From Diphasiastrum complanatum (Eukaryota > Streptophyta > Lycopodiopsida > Lycopodiales > Lycopodiaceae), in NCBI GenBank assembly GCA_029204225.1, contig CM055097.1, positions 64,567,701 to 64,631,700 on the forward strand: a stretch of DNA of 64,000 nucleotides, written 5' to 3'. The notes below the pieces were generated by a model. The model was not told the origin of the DNA, did not search any database, and worked only from the letters and a program-made list of their open reading frames with translations. Position numbers and translations under genes: made by a program. Shown piece after piece: positions 57,423 to 64,000 of the stretch. How positions within the stretch are numbered: the first letter of the stretch is position 1; each line of letters opens with the position of its first letter.

Positions 57423-59355
57423 CATATAGGGGGTATCTAATGTTTTGCCTTACCTCAAAGTAAGACTATGTGTTCAAGCTCTAAAAGGTAAGTTAACATT
57501 TTCATTTGTTGAAAGTATACTTCCTTCACAATATCATCACTTTATGCATAATATATACGTCCATTGGAAGGCCACGCCAAGTTTGGAGCACAAACCAATC
57601 GTACTTAGCCAAAACTTCATAGTGCATCAAGCAAGACTTATCCAACTCAGGCAGTGCAAAGGAAGAGGTCATTCAACTTTTACAAGGTGATCTAAAATAT
57701 CACAATAAGCTTTGATGTATGGGCTCAAGATACATCATTTTGATAATTGCATTTTTAAAGAGTAAAGAACATAAAGATAAATTCATTTTAATGCTCAAAG
57801 TCACCTAAGGTCAACAATTCAACTTTTAGCAAATCATCACAATAACTTGGAACCATCATGACAAAGCTAATACGTTAAATTGGAGGTACTTAAATTTCTC
57901 AAATTGAATGAAGTGGACTTACTTAATTTTAACATCAATGATGACCTTCTATAAATCAAGTGGTCTTTCTTGTGAGTGAAATCACGTGCTAATTTCCATG
58001 AGCATCTCCTGTTGTCCACACCCAAAACAGTTTTGACTATCCATCAGCATCCTCGATGTAGCTTCTTCTTCATGACATTCTTCCCATTGACAACCAGTTC
58101 GCACTGTCATCTATGCATTCAGTAGAACCATGGAGGAGAGATGATGACCAACATGGAAGATGATCAAGGAATGACATCTACATAGATGATGTAAAAAACT
58201 CCAAGTCCCAACTTGATATAGATCCAAAAGAGTAAAAAAGAAACATTGATTTCGGAACAAATCCATACCTCATAGTAAGTGTAATGAGTCTTGATTATAT
58301 TTCAACAACAAATGCTCTTTATGCCAGTGAAAACCAAAATGTTATATAAATACATGTCACATGACAATATTACCATGATCATGAACAAATGTGTACTCAT
58401 CACCACACGTAACATACTTTTGCATCCAACCAATCAATAAAATTAATAAAGAGAGCATTTCATATAAAGTTAGTAGCATAATAAGCTTCAATACATCAAT
58501 ATTTAATTTGTATAATCTATTCATCATCTATATCCATTACGCATCGATATCATCGATATCATCATTTGTCACATTAATATGATCATGCAACAAATTTGCC
58601 AAACTGAGCAAGTTTATGTCTAACTCTACCCAAATATTCTCTATGACTTCCTTATTAAGAAATTGTTCTTCATTGGTTGATAGCAATGGTGATGATGAGA
58701 TCAATAATCAAGCAAGACATCTTGTATCATGCATGATGTTGAATCGTTCGATAATGATGCATCATGATCGATAATATCGTCGACATTCTTTTGATTAATT
58801 TCATGATTATGAAAAAAATGAGTCAAATTGAAGTTGGATCTGGAGACGTATCATCTTCAATATCCGCATCTTCATGATCATATTGTAGTACATGGCCACA
58901 TTCCTTCACAACATCTCTATCCTTGAAAATTCTCTTACAACGAGTAACTTGAATCACATACCACTATTATGGGATCTGAGTGGTTAGGGTGAAAGACCAC
59001 CTATAATTATTAGCATGAACACTATTTAGTATTAATATCTCTGTTAAAATTGCTTGAGCTCATCAACTTAGATCAATCAATAGAAAAAGGGCACATTGAC
59101 CATGACTATACTTGCAGTGCGATATATTAATCATGAACACATTCAAGTACCTACTCACATTGTTGAAAAAAAATAGATGTATGGATTTGATCTATCCAAA
59201 GCTTGGTGGAGTTATTAGCAAACTAGCTACTCTCATCCTTTCTCATAGTTGCATTGGGACCATTACAAATAACCTTGAGCCATTTTACATCAAATATAGA
59301 AAAGCTGAATTGCGTAAATCCAATTTAGAATATGTCATGGATTGTCCCACAATAA
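57423..59355. other. Spacer, no gene recognised
   Basis: About 1.9 kb of AT-rich sequence with scattered frames under 85 codons, none with motifs. A short direct repeat of CATCGATAT units is at 58540-58560. No transposon domain is recognised. Confidence 0.45.
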
Positions 59356-60265
59356 TCAAGCTGAGAAGAGATTCGCAAAGACACACAACACGAAATTGTT
59401 TCGCAACACAAAATCATTCTTGCTCCACAAACGGCCAAGAAGATCAGCCAAGTACCAAGGGGTACAAGTATTTGATCAGATATCATGACATTAGCAGAAG
59501 TACTCTAGATCACGGCTAATCTGCCACTCTTGTAGTTCGTGATTAGTTAGAGATGTTTAATCTTTCTGATCTGGAAGTTACACGACGCGACACAAAAAAG
59601 TTCGCGAACCATATACTTTCTACTTGATGCATAATACAGTAAGACAAAAAATATAGAATACATGTCCGCCTGTGAGCGAGATAATTTTGTAAGAGGATCA
59701 GCAGATCCAGAAGTCTCAGCAGTGTTTGTCTACACTCTGAAGGGTTGTAGGAATGATATAGCCTGCAATGACCAGCAATCATATCTGAATTTTTGACGAA
59801 CTGATTTTGTTCACGAATGCTTTCACTTTGTATTTCACTTCATTTCGCCTCGCGATCACTTGGCTATGAGCGTAAATCAATTTCAGAGCTCACTTAAGTT
59901 TCGTTTCGTTTCGTTTCGTCTCGTCTCGTTACAGAGCCTAATTGATCTTTTTCGTGAATCTTTCTCTTTCATCTAGTTTCACTTCGTTTCGTTTCGTTTC
60001 GCGATCTCTATGCTTCCAGCATAAATCAATGTTGGAGCTCGTTTAAGTTTTGCTTCACTTCGCTTCATTTCGTTTTCATCTAGATTTTGTCTCGTTTCGT
60101 TTTGTTGTGTTACAGAGCCTGATTGATCCAACACGAATTATTCTCAAACAGAAATAATTCGAGTTTCACGAAAGTTTTGCGAATCGTTCAAGATTTTTTT
60201 TTTATCAATTTGTCACCAAAGTTCTAGCTAAAATTTGCATTTTCTGAGTGCACATTTTTCCATCA
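59356..60265 (+). repeat. Copia 5' LTR (truncated), element III family
   Basis: In inverted orientation it matches 24092 to about 25290, with CTTCAGAGTG/CACTCTGAAGG and TTTCGTTTCGTTTCG blocks in common. It ends CATTTTTCCATCA, exactly like the element III LTR end. The first ~270 bases of the LTR are missing or too diverged. Confidence 0.75.
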
Positions 60266-60266
60266 G

Positions 60267-60280
60267 TGGTATCAAAGCCT
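60267..60280 (+). other. Primer binding site
   Basis: TGGTATCAAAGCCT, one base from the initiator tRNA-Met complement, one base after the LTR end at 60265. Confidence 0.8.
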
Positions 60281-60380
60281 ACCTTGTCATAGTCTGACAT
60301 AGCCAAAAAGCTATCAGATCCAGGAGGCTAAGCATTCAAACAAAGAACCATTAACAAGTGAGAACACAAATTCAGGAGCA

Positions 60381-61440
60381 ATGGCTTCAATCAGCAACAT
60401 ACAATCTAAGATCTGTATAGTTCTGGATTCATCAGGATCTAACTTCCTAGCATGGAAGGTAAAGACCTTGCTGATACTAAAGGGAGAAGGATTATTCCCC
60501 TTGGTAGATGGCACTGAGGAGATGCCTACAACAACAGGCAAGGAGCTACGTGAATGGAGGGAGAAGAATGACAAGACAGTAGCCTTGTTATCATCATCCA
60601 TTGAGGATAGCCTGACTCTTGACCTAGATACACTCTCTAAAGCTAAAGAGATGTGGGATACACTACTCACTGATTTCAGACAAAATCATGTAGTCAGATA
60701 ATGATGTTTGAGGATCAGTTGACAAACCTACAATGGGATGGAAAAGACCTCAATTTTTTTGTTAGAAAGATGAAGGATCTATTCCTTTCACTACATAATT
60801 CTAGAGCAAAAAATGCAATATCAGCAGAGAAGTAGCTCACTTATCTGTTGAGAGCCTTACCAAGATCCTTTCAGACAACCAGAACACTGCTATTAAAGCC
60901 TAATCCTACAATGACACTCGAAAAGACAATTGTCAAGATTCAAGAAGAAGTCGAGGCTCGAGAGCACCTTGATCACAAGGATGCTTCTGACCACGGTCTT
61001 TACATCAACAAGGAGAAGGCCAAGAAACAATTCAAGCTAGATAAGAGAGAGTCGATCAAAAGCAGGATCATGATCAGTAAGTAGAAGAGACCAGCACAGA
61101 CAAATGGAAGAACAGAGGAAGGTCAAAACAACAAAGTGGAGACAAGAAGATCTGCGTGAGATGCACACGCAAAGGACACACTGTCGATTCATGTTGGCTC
61201 AATCCAAAAATTGATGTATCCACTGTCACAAGAAAGATCATGCAGCCATGGACTGCCACCTGAACCCAAGAAAAAAATTAGCACAAAGCAAACAAAAGAA
61301 CAATAATAGTTCATCCTATGTCGAGGAGCCAGAGAGCTCAAAATGGATGAAGAAAGATCGAAACATGGTAATTCGACTGCCTACATCTGTGCAGACATGT
61401 GTGCAGTGTCAACACCGGACACACAGGAGATAATCCTAGA
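60381..61440 (+). pseudogene. Copia gag with two zinc knuckles
   Basis: It starts at ATG 60381 (MASISNIQSKICIVLDSSG), with NFLAWKVKTLLILKGEGL and AKEMWDTLLTDFRQNHVV. After a frame break near 60700 it continues with FEDQLTNLQWDG, and a TAG at about 60834 (CAG expected in AEKQLTYLL). The frame closes near 61083, but shifted frames encode CVRCTRKGHTVDSC (about 61150) and CIHCHKKDHAAMDC (about 61215). Nothing of pol is found downstream, so the element is truncated near 61560. Confidence 0.82.
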
Positions 61441-62029
61441 TCAGGAGCTACCTCAACTTCGTTACATCAAGATGAATCTTGTCTGATTTTTGAAGTGCAG
61501 ATCCATCAAGATTTATCGTTCTTGGAGATGGATCCAAACATCAAGTGAATGGTATTGGTTCACTGTGTCATTAGAGAAAATATGGGCCCAAAGAGGGTCC
61601 TATAAGAAATGCCATGTAGGAGAGAGAAAAATAACTATAAAGTAATTATAATATCATTTTCTAACTTCTTTACGCATCTGCCCGCACTACTTTCCATGTA
61701 AATGAATGCACCTTAGTTTAGTCACATCAAACTTCACTGGTGCAACCACAGTTAAAATATAATTTTTTAAAATGCTAAAATATTCTCTCCCAATAGTTGG
61801 GAACACTCAAAAATTTGAATTAGGAGTGACATTTCTGAAAAAAGCCTACGCCATCTCTATCTCCAGCAGAGTCGTTAGCGCCATCTCCAACTTTGTTATT
61901 GTCATTGTGTTGTTTGTTACTATACTATTGTACTGATGACAAAGCTTTAACATCTTCATGTGGATCTGTCACCAGAATATGCTCGGCTCAGGACGAGAAA
62001 TTCAAAGCAACCCAAATTGTCAACTTCTG
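61441..62029. other. Spacer, nothing recognised
   Basis: Downstream of the truncated gag. No domain, repeat or signal is supported. Confidence 0.4.
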
Positions 62030-62828
62030 ATATGGTCCGATACAGGGAGGAAAAATAAAACATGTAGATTTATGGTCATCAAGAACATTGTATCCTATTG
62101 ATCCATGTTCATTGCAACATCCAGATTTTCATTCAGTGAGTCAGTTAATAATCTATATGTGTCATGGTAAAAATGGCCTTTTGGGTTATTGCGAGAATTT
62201 GATGCTCTATGAAAATGCACATTCAATGCAAAGAATACATTATTTGGAAGAGGAATCAAGAGAAATATCAAAGGAGTGCGAAGAAAAATCTACAAAGATG
62301 AAAATTTATTTGGATGAAAATGAAATACTCAAGGAGGAGATCCAAAGGGTGAAATCTTCTTTGCATCAATATACAACTAGTACTGATGAGATAAAAATTG
62401 TATTTCAATCCATGTGTATCTCATATTTGTCTCTTGTTAAAGATATGGATGTGCTCAACAGAAAGGTTCGAAGCAACAAGAGGAAAAGACTGGTAAACAA
62501 GGATATAAGTGATCTATCATCCAAAGGAGGTCATAAAAAAAGACGAATCCGTACATTCAAGTAAGTTATAGCTTATTTGGTACTGAAAATTGCTTGAACT
62601 TTTTCATTTATTCATAATCACTAATTTTGTTATTTAGTCATTTCAACTTTTTGTTAATTTGCTTATTATATACTATTGTGAATACTATGAGTGTCCTAAT
62701 TTCTATTGGCATTTTCATGAACATTATGTTTGCAATGCAGATCATCATTGGTTGTTGAAGACCATTTGAACATGATGACCAAAAAAAAGAGAAATGACTT
62801 GAAGACTCATTTTTTTAAATTTTTTTAA
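62030..62828 (+). CDS. Hypothetical two-exon gene, coiled-coil and basic tail
   Basis: An open frame runs from just after a TGA near 62028 to a consensus GTAAGT donor at 62561. The intron ends at an AG at 62740, and exon 2 (62741-62828) keeps the frame and stops at TAA. The first ATG in the frame is 62157, so the true start or an upstream exon is uncertain. The protein has LWSSRTLYPIDPCSLQHPD, then a heptad-like charged region (LEEESREISKECEEK, NEILKEEIQRVKSSL) and basic clusters NKRKRLVNK and KKRRIRTFK typical of nuclear signals. No family is recognised. Clean splice sites suggest a real or recently real gene. Confidence 0.5.
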
Positions 62829-63596
62829 CTTTTTTAAAAAAGTATTCAAATTTAAAATACTTCAAATAAATATATAGTAATGGTAAAAAAATGTTATATT
62901 TTGCAAGAAAATAATTTAAGCTACAAAAATTTGGTAAATAGATTTTTATAAATAGCTTAAAATTAGCTTATATTAAATAATAATACTATTTAAAATAAAA
63001 TCATTAGATACACAACCACTAAAATACCTAAAAAATATTTTTTGCTTACTAAAAACAAAAGTTAAAGTATTTTTTTTTTGGAATTTTCAAAGTTTTCTAA
63101 ATTATAATTCTTGTATTGAAAAAAATATTTTTAAAATTAAGTTAGAAATTTGAATCAATATTTTTTTAAAATTTAAATTTTTGAAAATCTTTACTTACAT
63201 TCACGTAAGTTTATTAAATATTTTATACATTAAATAAACGCAAATAAAATTACTTTAAAATAATCGAGATTAAATTATTTGTGATGATATTTAGATCACT
63301 CTAGAAAAAATATAATTTTTTTTTCATTTTTTTTAATTTTTAACAATATTTTTTTTACAAAAAATATTATAAAAATACATCTAAAATTAAAATATTGTAA
63401 ACTTGACAAATCATTACAATTTTAATTTTTGGTAATAATTATCAATGTTAAAATTTTTAAATTATTTCAAATTTTAAATTTTAAATCATTAGAAAATAAA
63501 TTTAAAAATATTAAATCAATCAAAAAAAATTCAAAACACAATACATCAAAAAATATAAACACAATTATTCTTTAAAACAAAAGAGAATTTTTTATT
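62829..63596. other. Extremely AT-rich tract
   Basis: Almost entirely A and T with many homopolymer runs of 5-9. There is no coding frame. It could be a matrix-attachment-like region or a spacer between two genes. Confidence 0.7.
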
Positions 63597-63843
63597 CCCA
63601 AAAATCATCAATGTCATTTACATCTTTTCCTTTTGTTTTTTCTTGAGTAGCCACTGTACTATCAAATGGCACCTCTTCTACAATTTTCTCGACTACAGTT
63701 ACTATATTGTAATCTTGAACCAAGACATCAACAAATTCTCATGTGTCGTCTACTTTTTTGCTAGCAGGAGACTGAGGTTCCTTGGACAAAGGAATTATTG
63801 TATCCTCGTTGTCCAAACTCTTTTTTATCTCAGATAATTCATC
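63597..63843 (-). pseudogene. Possible acidic C-terminal exon
   Basis: One minus-strand frame reads ELSEIKKSLDNEDTIIPLSK, an in-frame TGA near 63740, then EFVDVLVQDYNIVTVVEKIV and ends VNDIDDFWE with a stop near 63597. It is acidic and hydrophilic, with no known domain. It could be the last exon of a gene extending beyond the window, with the TGA as a lesion. Support is only the coherent composition. Confidence 0.25.
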
Positions 63844-64000
63844 TGGCGAAATTTAAAGATATTTTATTCTCATTTTTATAAAATCAACTAAATTTGTATC
63901 TAAATCTACTACAACAACATGTCTGCCTTTCTAAACAGCACATGCGCTCGTAGTGCCACTACCGCTAAATAAATCCAAACCCAATCAGTTGGGTGAGAAA

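Noticed and set aside
6570-60280. Possible tRNA genes at TGGTATCAGAGC sites
   Set aside because: These are primer binding sites next to LTR ends. No cloverleaf arms surround them.

Overview
This is plant nuclear DNA. Introns are short GT-AG introns, most of the sequence is nested Ty1/copia and Ty3/gypsy LTR retrotransposons with tRNA-Met-type primer binding sites, there is a hAT DNA transposon with the plant BED/DUF659 layout, and one five-exon gene encodes a beta-expansin, a land-plant cell-wall protein. I cannot fix the lineage from the sequence. Host-gene density is very low: the expansin is the only gene I regard as intact and ordinary, so this is a heterochromatin-like, transposon-rich stretch.

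Layout. 0-3 kb: AT-rich spacer with a striking array of 19-bp palindromes folded into a long inverted repeat, a telomere-like patch and a long GA tract. 3-8.7 kb: broken copia and gypsy pieces, including one arm (4.24-7.93 kb) of an inverted duplication whose partner lies at 42.18-45.27 kb. 8.7-24 kb: an Athila/Tat-like gypsy LTR and leader into which two copia-type elements inserted. Element I (10599-15968, minus, TSD TTTAG) lacks pol and carries a duplicated ORF of unknown function. Element II (16729-22971, minus, TSD AATTA) is full length but frameshifted. 24.1-34.3 kb: an older minus-strand copia element III, split inside its integrase by element IV (27623-33483, plus, TSD GTTTC). Element IV has LTRs that look identical and a single open 1316-codon gag-pol.

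34.3-39.8 kb: the most unusual segment. On the minus strand it holds a multi-exon decayed gene whose N-terminus is a histone H3 fold and whose C-terminus resembles a Ulp1/C48 (adenain-type) cysteine protease. Flanking genes converge on it, one with a possible ubiquitin-like tail. I cannot assign it to a described element family.

39.8-50.3 kb: further copia and gypsy debris, the second inverted-duplication arm, and a plus-strand gypsy pol interrupted at 50307. 50.3-55.5 kb: a GC-rich hAT transposon with palindrome-rich ends and a nearly complete six-exon transposase. 55.8-57.2 kb: the beta-expansin gene (minus). 57.4-64 kb: spacer, another copia LTR and gag (59.4-61.4 kb, LTR related to that of element III), a small two-exon gene of unknown function, and an extremely AT-rich tail.

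The insertion order can be read from nesting and LTR divergence: gypsy leader and element III are oldest, then element I, then element II, and element IV is youngest. Several reading frames are broken by TAG or TAA where CAG or CAA is expected, and element IV has lost a catalytic integrase Asp through a CpG-context change. Both fit decay of methylated DNA. Coordinates read by eye may be off by one or two bases.
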